Notes under the pieces: generated by a model
Seen by the model: only the letters and a program-made list of their open reading frames with translations
Database searches by the model: none
Told to the model about the DNA's origin: nothing
Shown here: positions 24,250-35,780 of the stretch, in pieces
Layout: the number at the start of each line of letters is the position of its first letter
Numbering within the stretch: position 1 is the first letter of the stretch
Source: Pyrocephalus nanus
Lineage: Eukaryota > Chordata > Aves > Passeriformes > Tyrannidae
NCBI GenBank assembly: GCA_038380795.1
Contig: CM076270.1
Span: 16,713,001 to 16,777,000, forward strand
DNA: 64,000 nt
Direction of reading: 5' to 3'
Program-made: the position numbers and the translations under genes

Positions 24250-25133
24250 CCATGTAGTTTGGCCAAAGTCCAGCTGGAACTCAGTCTGGCTGGTGCCCTG
24301 AAAGACAGCAAAAAGTAAATACATCAGCAGCAAAAGGAGGGCTAAAGAGATTCTGTGTTCCTTACTGAATGCAGAGGAAAATAAACAGACAAAGGGTGAG
24401 GAAAAGGCTGAGGTACTTAAAGCCTTCTTTGCCTCAGTCTTTAATAGTAACACCAATTTTTTTCCAGGTGTGCAGCCCCCTGAGCTACAAGAACAGGGAC
24501 AGAGAGCAGAGTCCATAATCCAAGGAGGAATGCTCAGTGACTTACTTCACCACTTAGACACACACAGGTCTGTGGGGCTGGCTGAGATCCACCCCAGGTA
24601 CTGAGGGAGGTGGCACAAGTGCTCACTGAGCTCTGTCCATCATTTACCAGCAATCCTGGCTCACTGGGCAGGACTGGAGGTGAGCAATTGTGATCCCCAT
24701 CTACAAGAAGGGTCAGAAGGAGGATCCAGAGAACTACACTCCTATCAGCATGATCTGTGTACTAAGGAAGGTTGTTTAGCATCAGGAAAGGGAGTTGAGG
24801 GGACCTTATTGTTCTCTTCAACTACCTGAGAGGAGGTTGCAGTGAGGTGAGGGTCAGCCTCTTCTGGCAAAGAACAAGGGATAGGACAAGAGGAAGCAGC
24901 CTCAAGTCACACCTGGGTAGGTTTAGATTGGATATTAGGAAAAATTTCTTCATGGAAAGAAGCATTGGAACAGGCTTCCCAAGGCAGTGGTGGAGTCCCC
25001 ATCCCTGGAGGGGTTTAAAAGACGTGGGTGTGGCACTTGGGGACACCGTTTAGTGGTGGGCTTGGCAGTGCTGGGGGAACGATTGGGCTTGATGATCTTA
25101 AAGGTCTTCTACCCAAAATGATTCTGTGGTTCT
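24250..25133 (+). mobile_element. CR1 retrotransposon, internally deleted, with reverse transcriptase remnant
   Basis: Two CR1 parts are fused. From about 24250 to 24778 the translation, with frameshifts, follows CR1 ORF2 between endonuclease and reverse transcriptase: KYISSKRR near 24324, KAEVLKAFFASVF near 24405, and the early RT segment IPIYKKGQKEDPENYTPIS near 24695-24750. Near 24778 the sequence jumps to the CR1 3' end (from GAGTTGAGGGGACC through TTGGGCTTGATGATCTTAAA to the tail at about 25133). The palm and thumb portions of RT, including the YxDD catalytic motif region, are therefore missing. Stops and frameshifts make it a dead copy. The 5' edge is uncertain because divergence increases upstream. 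Confidence 0.93.
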
Positions 25134-27017
25134 CTCTATGTGTGTGTATAAGAATGAATCTTCCTCATGCACTAAGCTGTGTTTCCCTTTTGGAATACTT
25201 CTTCCCACTTTGCAGTGTCGTAGTGCCTGGATAGGACAACTGAAACTGGGAGCTGCCTTCACTTGATACTGTGCAGAAATCCACAGTGTGCCTTCAGTTC
25301 AATCCCGGTGAGAGAGAGGACAGAGTGAGAGAAGCAGAACCTCTCGTTAGGAGAGCAGAGGTTATGTCTGGGAGGAACAAAATGCTCCATCCAGATTTTA
25401 AAAAACCAAACTGTCAGATGTTTCTATCCCGTCCCCCTGCCCAAGCCACAGAAGAAGACTTCTTGAAAGTCTTGTTTGATACATGCTCAGTCCTCCTGGG
25501 TGTCCTAAGTCGTTATTATATTAATATCACTCTGAGATTAGCAAATCTGTAGGAAAGTTTGAATTGCATATCATAAACAATTAATATAAAAGTCCTCTTC
25601 ATGGTGTCTTTCATCTTGAGAGTCTGAGGATTTTTCAGTTTTGAAAAATGAAGATGAAAAATGTTCTTTTTCTGGTCTTTTTATGCTTTGCTTTATTAAA
25701 GAGCTCTTGTGGTTGGCATCACACCATTAAAAAGCCAGAAGCTGATAGCCACGATATTTCATGTGTGGTAGGCTTTACAACAAATTACAACACTGACTGC
25801 TGAGACTATCTAAGTTGCTGGAAAAATGGATTTAATTGTCCATTCTGAAACTATTTCCAGGATCAAATAGAATTTCTTTTAACTACTCATGCTCTTTATA
25901 ACCCTGGTTCAATTCCACTGCAGTAAATCTGAGGGGAGAGCAGCACAGCAAGTTAAAAACAGCACTGAGGTTTTATAGCACCAACATTAAACTATATGTC
26001 ATTTTGAAGTTAAAGTACTGGGCTGAAAGGTTTTCTGCTTGTAATGATTTGTTACTATCTGGAGATCTAATTTGCATTGTTAAATCTCTCCTTGCCCAGT
26101 GGTTAGGGGCAGTGTGTGTGTGTGCAGGGCTGTGTTTCTTTGTGATCTCCATTGTTTGCTGATCTGTTGACTTTGCCTTGCTCAGGTCTGAGGAGGAACT
26201 TGCTCCTGTTCCGTAAGAACTCGGATGTGTTACCAACAGCAGCTACATGAGTGACTGCATGGCAAATGGGGACAAAATGAGTGTTCAGTACAAACCATGT
26301 GTGCTTCAGACTAATCACTGCTGTTTCACGTCCTTAGTGGACTCAGTTTTCAATGTATGTTCATATATGAAGTTAGTTCAGATACTTCCATTTTTACTTG
26401 GTTTAAGTGGTTGTTAGAGTTTCAAGACAATGGGAAATTTGGCTTCTTATACCTTACACTGTTTCTGGAATATATAATTTTAAACATTTTGACACTTGAT
26501 ATTTGTAAAGTCCTGTGGTAAAGGGCATTGGTCTCTCTAAGTTACATATGATTGCGAGGAAGTTGCCTCGAGTGGGGAAGGTGATTTCTTCTATAGGTCA
26601 GAGGAGCCTGAAAGAATGTGTTTCTGCAGCCTGGCTGATTCCCTTTCCACTTCCACATTTCTGATACTCCTGGCTCATTACAGGAGCCTCAGGCAGTGAG
26701 CTGCTTTCTATATTGCACTCAGGAGCATGTCTTGAGTCTAACCAGATTTCAGCTTGCTACTGCCCAGCTTGGAGGTGCAGGAGCTCTTCTCCCTTGCTGT
26801 TCCTAGTAGTGCTTTGTGGGTGAGGCCTCGAGCCTGTAGGACAGCAGTAGTGGGCTGTTGCACCCACATAAGCTTTTGTTGTAGCCAGCAATGCTGTGAA
26901 CACATGCAGTGGCTCTCAGGCATCAGGCACCACAGTTTTTTCATGAAGTACCTAAAAAGTGAAGTGTCTGAGGGTGTGTTTTCCTTTTTTCAGCTTTGTA
27001 ATGAGCAAGGATACTGA
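25134..27017. other. Non-coding stretch with small TG repeat
   Basis: A short (TG)n tract lies near 26112-26123. A plus frame of 93 codons at 25271-25552 has protein-like composition but no splice sites or family match that I can support. AT-rich DNA lies around 25560-26080. No interspersed repeat is recognised. Confidence 0.4.
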
Positions 27018-27480
27018 GATATGTCACAGAGTGGTGGAGGTTATAAGGGATTTCTGGAGGTCATCTTCAGCTGGGGGGCTGAAGCAGGGCCACCTAGAGC
27101 TGGCTGCCCCAAAACTATGTCCAGATGGCTTTTGAATACCTCCCATAGTGGGAACTCCATGAACTCTGTGCCTGTCACCCTCACAATAACAAAGGATTTC
27201 CTTTTGTTCAACTCCTGCTGTGTTTCAGTTTGTGCCCGTTCAGTGCCTTTCCCAGAAAAGAGCGTGGCACCATCTTCTCAGCACCTCCTGCTCAGGTGTT
27301 GGTGTGTGTGGGTAAGAACTCCTTGAGCCTTCCCTTCTCCAGGTGGAACAGTCCCAGCTTTCTCAGCCCTTCCACATACGTGATGTGCTCCAGTCCTTCA
27401 ATCATCTTAAAGGCCCTTTGTGGGGCTCCCTACAGCGTGTCCATGTCCCTGCTGTGCTGCAGGATGCCCACCAGAACCCC
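27018..27480 (-). mobile_element. CR1 retrotransposon 3' fragment, older subfamily
   Basis: About 460 bp resemble the reverse complement of a CR1 3' region of a different subfamily from the 21-kb copy. Matching blocks include TTTCTGGAGGTCATCTTCAG, CACCTAGAGCTGGCTGCC, GTTTCAGTTTGTGCCCGTT, CTTCTCCAGGTGGAACAGTC and GATGTGCTCCAGTCCTTCAA. Divergence is clearly higher than in the other copies and the terminal tail is degraded. The 5' truncation point near 27480 is approximate. It is a fossil insertion with no intact coding capacity. Confidence 0.87.
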
Positions 27481-28470
27481 CGGGGTCAGCAGAGGAAGGA
27501 GCAGGGTTTGAACCCAGAGGGTGGTCTGGCCTGGATTAGGACAGTGGTGATACTTTCTTCGGGCTGATCTCCGTGGGAGCTGCATGTGCCCCTAGAGAGG
27601 AGAAGGGCAAGGCTTCAGGAGGTGAGAGGGAGCAGTGTCCTCTCCTCAGTGCCTCGTGTAGCTGTGGTGGGCTGAGTGCCCTGCAGGTCCCCCTTGCTCG
27701 GGGGGGAGGTCAGATGTTGGAATCTCAGGCTTGGTGTTGCTGTGAAGGGTATTGCAGCTCACTAAGTGAAGCTGAAGGGATCAATATGGGTTTTGGAGAT
27801 GGGATGGGAATTTTTAACTGGCAGTTCAGAGCTGTGGAGTGTTTTATCAAAACAAGAGGATGAATCTGGTGATAGCATTTGCTTCTTAAAAAGAAATTAT
27901 AAGCATAATCATTGCAAAGGCCATGCTCATTTTACAGCATATTTGTGTTTGTTTGATTGTTTAAAGTGCTTTTTATTTCCATGTTTATGCCCTGGGGACT
28001 TTACAAACTGTGAGATAGTCTGAAAATATGTGAGATTGCTTCTGAGAACGCTCGCTGTGCCAAAGTTTTCTTTCTTTTTAAATAATGAGCAATCCTCAAA
28101 TTGGATAATTCCAGGATTTATGAAACAGGCTGGGGCAGTAAAAGCAGGGGAGCATGGCAGGAAGCATCTTCATTGAGTTGTTTTCTTTTGAAGGGAGTAG
28201 CCTGTAAGAGTTTTCTAAAGTGTTTTTAATTATGTATTTAAATGTATTTGTGTATATTTGTGTATATTGCCAACATATTTTCTGAAAATTCTGTTGTGAA
28301 TTAGGTCTCAGAAGACTCAACTTGTTTCCTTGTCTCTCTTCTACAACTTCTCATAACCTCAAACAAATCCTGGTTCCTTCATGCTCATATTCCTTGCCTG
28401 TGGAAAGAATAATTACAGATTTCTGAGAAACTCCTTTATCTTTTATTTTTTTTTAAGAGAGATAGACTTT
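27481..28470. other. Non-coding stretch, GC-rich start then AT-rich
   Basis: 27560-27720 is GC- and purine-rich, which lengthens chance open frames there. The remainder is AT-rich, with a 10-bp tandem repeat (TTGTGTATAT twice, 28248-28267). No gene is recognised. Confidence 0.4.
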
Positions 28471-28800
28471 CTAACTCTACATTTGTGTGGCACTTAATGA
28501 GCTTCATGCCACTTCATGTGGCACTTAATGAACGATTCTGCCTTAAATCCCAATCTCTGACATTTGAACACAGGATTTGTCATCGATTCAATGAGCAATG
28601 AGAGAAGTTTTAAATAGCTGGCTCCACCTTAATTTCAGGTGGAAGAAGGAAGATTGCATCACTGTAATGTGTTAATGAAACATTTTTGCATGCATAATTC
28701 TGTGTTCTAAGTAAAAAATGACATAAATCAAATGTGGGCTTATTTTAAATACATTAACAAGGTTTTTTTGCAACAATTTAACTTACAGAAATGAACAAAC
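28471..28800. other. AT-rich candidate regulatory block with repeated homeobox-type motif
   Basis: The 15-mer TGTGGCACTTAATGA occurs at 28486-28500 and again at 28517-28531, with a CTTAATGA homeodomain-type core in each copy. The block continues with ATCGATTC, TTAATGA and TTTGCATGCAT-type motifs in complex AT-rich DNA. Paired identical motifs in such DNA suggest an enhancer with repeated binding sites. This is inference; conservation and activity are untested. Confidence 0.27.
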
Positions 28801-31800
28801 ATCCTTGTGCTGTATTTTTGGATCATTTCTAAGTAGTTTGCTTTTCAATTCCTGGAATGCATGAACAGACTTTTTATTTGGAGATGTGGAGAATTTCACT
28901 GTCAGTATACTGAGTTATGTTATGATAGGGTAACTTGGAGCTTTAGGCTGGGTAAATTAGTTATGATAAATCTAAAATCGATATCAATTAAATACGAATC
29001 TTCCTAGATTTTTATTTAAGTTGTTACTTTTGCTTATTCTTTTTTTTAGTAGTCTCCATTTTAGATGGAATTAGTAATAAAAAAAACAAAGCCCTGTAAG
29101 GACACAACTGTTCCTTGATTAGGTAGCACCTCAGGAAGCACAGCAGCATCACTGTGAGGCAGCCTGTTTGGAGAACTTGATATCCTGAAGAACTAAGAGA
29201 TCTGGGGAGGATATCTAGCTGTCAATTTTTAAGCTTTTCAGCCAGGGTTGCTGCTGCCTGCCAAATCTTGCAGAGGCTTAATTTGAGATACAGCACCAAT
29301 TCAACAAACCTGTGTCTGTCCAGAGCAGAGCTGAGGGTGATAAGATTAAGTGAACAACTATGCTGTTTCCAGGGTAATCAAATTCAGTAATTAGGAGTTC
29401 AGTAATCTCTGGTCTTTTATGTAGCCCCTCAGTGTTATAATTAATTCAGTCTTTGGTTTGGCAGGTTGTGGATTATGTTTAGATTATCACTGCAGTGTGT
29501 GCCAGCTGGGCTTCACTGCACCTGAAGGCCTCTAATTTGAGCATTATCTGGAACCTTGATCCTCATGCTGGTGACCTCTGTTATCTCTGGTCTTCAGAAA
29601 GTGTTTCTTTGCTGGTCCATTTGCACTGAGGAGCATGGCAGGCAGCCATCCACAGTATTTGTGGAGGTTCTGCTAATGACTTGGGATCAGCATCTACCCT
29701 CCAATTACAGTTTACTAATCTAGAAACTAACAGCTGCTGAGGTCTCTCTGTGGTTTTGTAGAAATGTGATATTTTTCTTCTGTATCTCAATGAAGGACTG
29801 TGGAATGGTTTTGATTAGGAGTCAGAAGAGCTACAGGGACAGTGGTGCTGTCTGCCTGATTAGCTAAGTCTGAACCTTTAATGTAGCTGGTTTAGAAGTC
29901 AGTCAGACTGGGAATTGAGCGGGGATATGTTTTTAGGGCAGTCTGTGAGCAGAAAACAGAAGAGATCTTTCTGAAAAATAAACTCAGCTGCTTACTGTTT
30001 ATAGGTCCACATCCTTGATCTAACGTGAAGTTGTTGCCTCCCTTCTGTTCAGTGGAATTAAGATTAAAGGCTTGTTTGAGTTTTAAATATCTTCATGGGT
30101 AAATGCAGATTTCTGAGATAGACACCAAAACCCTCCAAAAAGACACTTTCAGAAGCCAGGTCTTAGAAACCCTTTTCAAAGTCCTGCTATTTCTATAAAC
30201 TTATCTGTACTCAATATTATGTCAAACAGTTTACCACACATGGCACTGCCCCAGAGGATTTGTGCACTGGGGACATGGGTTGTAATGCTGCTCTTTAGCT
30301 ATGCTTGTTCCACACTCAAAATTTACCCCTGTTTTTCACTGGTGTAAATAAAAATCAGATTACTGGCTGTTGGCATTAATTTGTTCCTTCTCTAGGCAAC
30401 TTGCTGGAGGCTGGAAAGAAACATTCCAGGTGAGGTGGCATTCCTGGCAACAAATGCAGTCACGGAGAGGACTTAAAGGTGTAGGGCAAATAACGCCAAG
30501 GGGCTGTGTGGCTCTGGCTTTGCACCACAACACACGGCCCTGCCCTGGATCTGCCACAGCCACACACTGTTTGCTGCTGCTGCTTGCACTGTCGTCCATG
30601 GAATCACTCTGCAGCTGGCAGGTTTAGGTTCTGGCCCAAATGGGGTGTCCTGCACACCCATGTGCAGATATCAAATCTCTGCTGATACAGCTGTGGGTGA
30701 ATTGCCAGTGTGATGTCCTCTCCCCAAAGCTCACACTGCTGGTCATGGGAACTTAACCAGTAAATCCAGTGGCAAATGCAATGTTGAATTTAATTCAAAC
30801 TCGTGAAGAATTTGAGCTGAATATTTTATTTTTTGCCTTCAGGTAGTTACCTAGAGTAGAGGCTTACCTCAAACTTTCAGATGGCAAAAAATTTTAGGGA
30901 GAGAATCTTTTTATGCAGCTGATAGTCGTAATAAATCCAACATCCTTCGAGGGACACACTGCTTATACCTAAAGACTCTTCCAGTTACAGCAGTTTGTTT
31001 TAAAGAGGATTTGTGTGTTGAGCATAAGATCTGGATTTACAGCATTTAACTTGCATGTTTCAGTTAATGGGCTTTCTGCCCAAAACCTCTGAAATACTTT
31101 TCCAAACCACAAAACCAACAAGACTTCTTCTGAATCAGTTCTCAGACTCTGTTTTCATTACTTATTTATTTTGAGCCATTTCAATTAGTCTGTCAGTGCC
31201 TCTAGAAAGTTACCAAGATGTGGTACTGCTTTTGGAGCCCCCCCCCACCTTGCCCCCAAAAAAACACAGAACTTCCTTTCTGTGAGGGAAAATTTGTTGC
31301 ACAAAATGTCCACAAAGTACCTCTGAGGCTTCTTCAGGGCAGTGACTTCCTCTGCTCAAAACCTGAGTGTTCACTGTGTTAATCACAGGGACCTGTGAAA
31401 CAACCTCCCAGTCTGTGGCTGAGGTGCTGGACAAGCTGCCAGTTTTATTTATGGCTTTCCTTGTAGGTAGTTCTCCTACAGCTTTTCTCATAACATGTTT
31501 CCAAAAATTATAAAGTGCTGTACACGATCTCTTTTTCTAATCCACATTCTTTGGAGCTATTGAAATAGTGGGGGTTTTTGTGGTTCTTATTTGGCTATGA
31601 AACTGGTGGATAATCCTTTCTAGTTAATCCAAAATATTCAGACATTAAAGGAGTATTTTCATTTAAAACATTTCCTCTAATTTTTAAGGTATAAACAGCT
31701 TTGGGAAAAGTATCCAAAATGTTTTATTTAGAAAATAATTTTTAAAAAAAGACAACCAAGTTTTGAACTAAATTCTTCCTCAAACTCTTTGTGTTCAGTC

Positions 31801-32419
31801 CAAATATATGAATAATTTGGATATCAAACTATGATTTTTTTAAAACAAATGTAATAAGGAAAAAATCTTGGCAAACTTACTCATCTCATTTTCCTTTCAG
31901 CATAGTACAGAAAAATTTGACAAAAAGTGAGCTAAAGTTATTTTGTTCAGTATCGTCTGTGCCTCCTCACCCTCTCAGAAATGCCCTCTGCAGCTTCACA
32001 CCGAGTTTGGGGACAACCTTGCAGAGTGGGGTCCCTGCTACCTCTGTGTGGCTTGAACTCCAGATGGTTTCTGGGGCAGATCAGTCCCCGCGTTCAGCAT
32101 GAGAGGTTGAGGGTGAATCATTCCCAGCTGCTCCTGTGCCGCTGTCCTTAGGGACGTTCTGCATTCCTGCCAGCTCGGGGTTTATTTTCCCAGAGAGGAC
32201 CCTTGGGCAACTTGGGAGTAACTCCCAGCTCTGGAGCTTGAGAGCACCCTTTCAACCTGTGACAGAGCAATCTGTGCCTCTCGGCGTGAGATGAGGGAGA
32301 GGATGTTTCATCAATACGACACTGCTGCTGTGCAAAAGCCTTTGTAAACAAGTCCCTTCTTGTACCTGCAGTACCCCCCTGTTTACACAGAGTCAGCAGG
32401 GAAAGGCTCCTGACTTCAT
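28801..32419. other. Non-coding stretch, nothing recognised
   Basis: AT-rich at 28800-29100 and 31500-31900, mixed elsewhere. A short C-run/A-run junction sits at 31241-31266. No interspersed repeat or splice-flanked coding frame is recognised. Confidence 0.45.
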
Positions 32420-32470
32420 CTTTCCTGCTCTGCTGTGTGACTTGGGATCTGACAAGTGTTTGAGCCTTTT
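32420..32470 (-). repeat. Possible MIR SINE core fragment
   Basis: CTGTGTGACTTGGGATCTGA followed by CAAGTGTTTGAGCC resembles the reverse complement of the conserved MIR core (CTGTGTGACCTTGGGCAAGT type, then a CTCTGAGCC-type motif). MIR elements amplified before the amniote radiation, so only short degraded cores survive in birds. The match is short and a chance resemblance is possible. Confidence 0.35.
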
Positions 32471-32629
32471 TTGAGGAGGTGGGAAATTGTGCAAGTGGGG
32501 TTTCAGCTGCAGGAATGTGTCTTTGAAGGAGTTTTCTGCTGCAATGAGTAATTGCTTTTTACCAAGACAGATTTGTGAGACAGAGGGGGGGAGCTGATAG
32601 CAGTGATCACTTACAAGTAGCTTCCTGAT

Positions 32630-32899
32630 TTGGGTAAATTAATGCAGATTGAAAATGTTGTAATGCACACCCAAATGAGCAGTGTCCTCTGGGAGAGGTT
32701 CACCAGAGCTTTGCACCACTGTGAAAACATTGCTTGCCGTGTGACTTCCTCCAAGGAGAAGCTCCACCAGTTTTACTTACTTAAGGAAGATTTGAAAAAC
32801 ATCAGCTCTCTGTGCAATGAGCTGTTTTGTTTTAAACTGAGCCTCCAGAACATCACTCCTGAGCTGGGTTTCCACAGCATCGTGGAATTTACTGGGTAG
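32630..32899 (+). other. Open frame with helical protein-like composition, unproven
   Basis: The frame contains ATG codons at 32642 and 32651 and runs to a stop at 32897. The peptide has well-mixed, helix-friendly composition (for example LHQFYLLKEDLKNISSLCNE) without low complexity. There is no convincing acceptor upstream, and the only donor-like site, TGGGTAGCC at the stop, is weak. Chance is the simplest explanation; a small exon or a retrocopy fragment is possible. Confidence 0.12.
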
Positions 32900-33759
32900 C
32901 CCAAGGGGTGTGGAACAACTTGTGGGACTTGTTGTTTAAGAGGATTGTTGTTTGGTGCCCACCTCTAAAGGTGCTGCCTGTGTCACTGATGTTGAGGAGG
33001 TCAATATTTCTGCAATGACAATGTATGGAGGAAGGTTGAGCAGCGTTAAACACTGAAGTCCCACGGAGCCTCTTTGGGATGTTGAATCAAGAGTCAGTGA
33101 CTTGAAACAGTGAAGTATTTCGAATGCCATTGTGAGTGTCTGTCTGGTATACAATGAGGCCAGACTGGTAAAAGCTCAGTCTGGTTCATTGCTTAACACA
33201 AACCTTTAGCATTTTCTGCATCTGCAATTCAAAGCGTGATTTGCCTCTCAGAGAAAAATGTAGTTTTCTTATAAATGCTCTTATTTTCAAGTCTAAAGCC
33301 TTGATTCTCTCACCTTGGAAGCTTTCTGTTCAGTTCTTGAGATTCCCTCCCCAAACCCTGTTGGCCTTTGCTTCAATTTCTCTGGAAGCTTATTCTCTTG
33401 GGGAGAGCTCTTTCTGCTTTGAAGATGTCAGGTTCCAGGCATCTGAACTTCTCAAAACCAAATTTGTTTTCTCATTGAAAGCACCTCTTTGGAGCTAGGG
33501 CCCTTTGTTTTTAAAGGGATATTGCCAATTAAAATTGGCCACTGAGGGTAGATCTATCAACCTCAGACCACTAAATTCTCATGGAAATATTTCTTAAGAA
33601 AATAAATATTCCCTTTTCAGTATTTAGAACCTAAACATTTTAGCATCAAAAAACTTGTGGTGAGGTGGTTAAACAGAAAGCCCTTTTTCCCCTGCCCTTC
33701 TCAAGCCCCTTAGTTCCTGAGGTGCCAGCAAGTGGCTGTACAAAAATGTTCGCTTAAAT
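32900..33759. other. Non-coding stretch, nothing recognised
   Basis: Mixed composition. A short inverted repeat (GCCAATT / AATTGGC) lies near 33524-33539. A plus frame of 85 codons (33241-33498) has no splice-site support. Confidence 0.4.
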
Positions 33760-33960
33760 TTTCTTCTGCTTATTTCTAATTCTCAGACCAAAAACTAAAT
33801 GAGCCATTAAAGGAAACCACACTAATGAGATGCACTACAAAGCAAAATATGCCTGGGGCAAAAAGCAGGCTTTTAATTGGTTCAGCTTAAATCTCTAACA
33901 TCTGGCTCTGATGGATGATGTCACTAAGCACATTAAGACTATCAGAAATAGACTTTTGTA
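33760..33960. other. AT-rich candidate conserved non-coding block
   Basis: A repeat-free, complex segment with clustered TAAT/ATTA cores, an ACACTAATGAG motif and a TGATGTCAC (CRE/AP-1-like) site near 33917. The texture fits a vertebrate enhancer or conserved element; unproven. Confidence 0.2.
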
Positions 33961-35736
33961 ATCAGTGCTTCCTCTGCTTTCCTTTCTCTGTGGCTTGCTC
34001 ATTTTCTCGGCACGCAGTGGTGCAGAAAATACTTTAAAGGGCAAACACTCTGAGCTGGAAGTTGAACTTCAGGTTGGATGTGGACCATTGGGCCTGGCTG
34101 CCAACCCTGGTGCAGCCAGCACTGCACCCCAGCTGGAACACTCACACCAGCACTCTCTCTACACACTGGGTCCCTCAAGGCTGCCCAGGGGTCAGGGATG
34201 GGTAAAAGCATCACTTAGAACAATCTCCAGAAGCCAGGGAGATGGAGACTTGAAGCAGCAGTGAGTCAGAGCAGCTTTGTTGCGCTGTGTTCAGAGGCCT
34301 GGACTGATTCCTGGTGGGCCTGGAGCTGAGAGGTAGGCACAGCAGCTGGGGCCAGTGTTCCCATGGAGTCTGAGCTGATGAAGCAAGAGCTTTGGAGTGC
34401 AGCTGGACTTGCAGGGATAAATTCTGCTGCTGGAAACAGAGCAGCTGCTTCTTGAGAAGGGCTGGCTTGGGCCACTCTCTAAGAGCATCAGCGTGCCTGG
34501 CACCCGGCAGCATTTGCCAGGGTGTACCAGCACAGGCACAGCCAGCCAAGGCTGCCTCATTCATCTGGTTAGGACAATTTTTCCTCTTCGCTTTTGCTCC
34601 CGAAAGCAAATGGCTATTTATGCACATTTAGGCTGGTCACAGGGAAGAAGCGTGGCACTTGACCCTCTGCAATGCAGTGTTTGCACTGTTAACTGGACAC
34701 CTTAGCTTAACATTGCCCCGGTGGGAGAAGTAGGTGGTTGGACCACCAGTCCTTGTAAGCAGGCTAAAATGAGGTCAGAGGGACAGTGGCATCAGGTGTC
34801 TGTAAAACTGTTGATTGCCTTCACTGAAGTTGTTTCCAGCCGAAGTGAACTGTGAGCTCTGAACTGAAAGTGGTGGAACACACCCAGATTGCTTGCAGGA
34901 TCCCCAGTCACATCAGGTGTGTACAGTTACAATCTGCTGAAAGCTGGCTGTGGTAAGAATGTTGTGTCTGCAGTCACCCCTCGCTGTGGATTTCTTGTGA
35001 AGCACTGTAAGCTTTATTTTCATGTAGCAGCAGTTTCTCTCCTCTGCCTGTACTAGTGATTGCTCTTGCTGAGGCCCTCTGCCCAGAGGGAAGTTCTCTG
35101 TCCTCTGCAGGTGACTGGTGTGTGCAGAGCTGGATTTGTAGCTGTGAAGTAGCCTGACTCTATCAGCTTCCTTTCCTGTTCTATGTGGAACAGAAGAATT
35201 GTTCTGTCTGGTAGAAATACGGGTCTTGTTTTGCTGAGCTTTAATTTTTAGAGAATGTTAGAAATTACGGGCAATTCTTTTGTAGGTATTTCAAAACGAG
35301 GTGGTTGTCACAACTTCTGCTCTGTGTGTCTTTCATACCCCATTGTCCTTTGGCCCTTTTCATGCACTGACATATCTTTCTGCTTTGTTTGTACTTGAAA
35401 TTGTATCTGTGTAGTCATTTGCCAAATATAGCAAATGTCAATCCACCATTTCTCTTTGCCAAGTAACTCTTTTATACTGCTTACAATAAAAATAGGGCTG
35501 CATAGAGGAACTTGTGTTTGTGATGGATAAAAACTTAATGGTGGGAGAGCCAGCAATCACTGGCACCATCTATTCACTGAGAAGCACTATGTGCTTGTAT
35601 CTTGTTCCTGGCTGTGCAGAATTAGGACACAAACCTCAATAGCCTGAACTCTGAGAATCACTCCCTTTACAGCTTCCCTCTGATTCAAGGGCACTCTGCC
35701 AAGTGGAGTATCCTGCCTTTGCTGATTCGTGTCTCA
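33961..35736. other. Non-coding stretch, GC-rich at 34.0-34.6 kb
   Basis: Between 34000 and 34700 several frames are open at once on both strands, typical of GC-rich, stop-poor DNA rather than a gene. The remainder is ordinary. No repeat is recognised. Confidence 0.4.
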
Positions 35737-35780
35737 ATTCCAAGTACCACAAATTCCCACATTCCAAGTACCACAAATTC
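35737..35780. repeat. Perfect 20-bp direct repeat, 24-bp period
   Basis: ATTCCAAGTACCACAAATTC occurs at 35737-35756 and again, identical, at 35761-35780, separated by four bases. Likely a recent tandem duplication of a 24-bp unit and possibly length-variable between individuals. Confidence 0.9.

Noticed and set aside
24778..25133. Possible separate CR1 insertion next to the reverse transcriptase fragment
   Set aside because: Same orientation and direct abutment fit one internally deleted copy better than two independent insertions, though two are not excluded.
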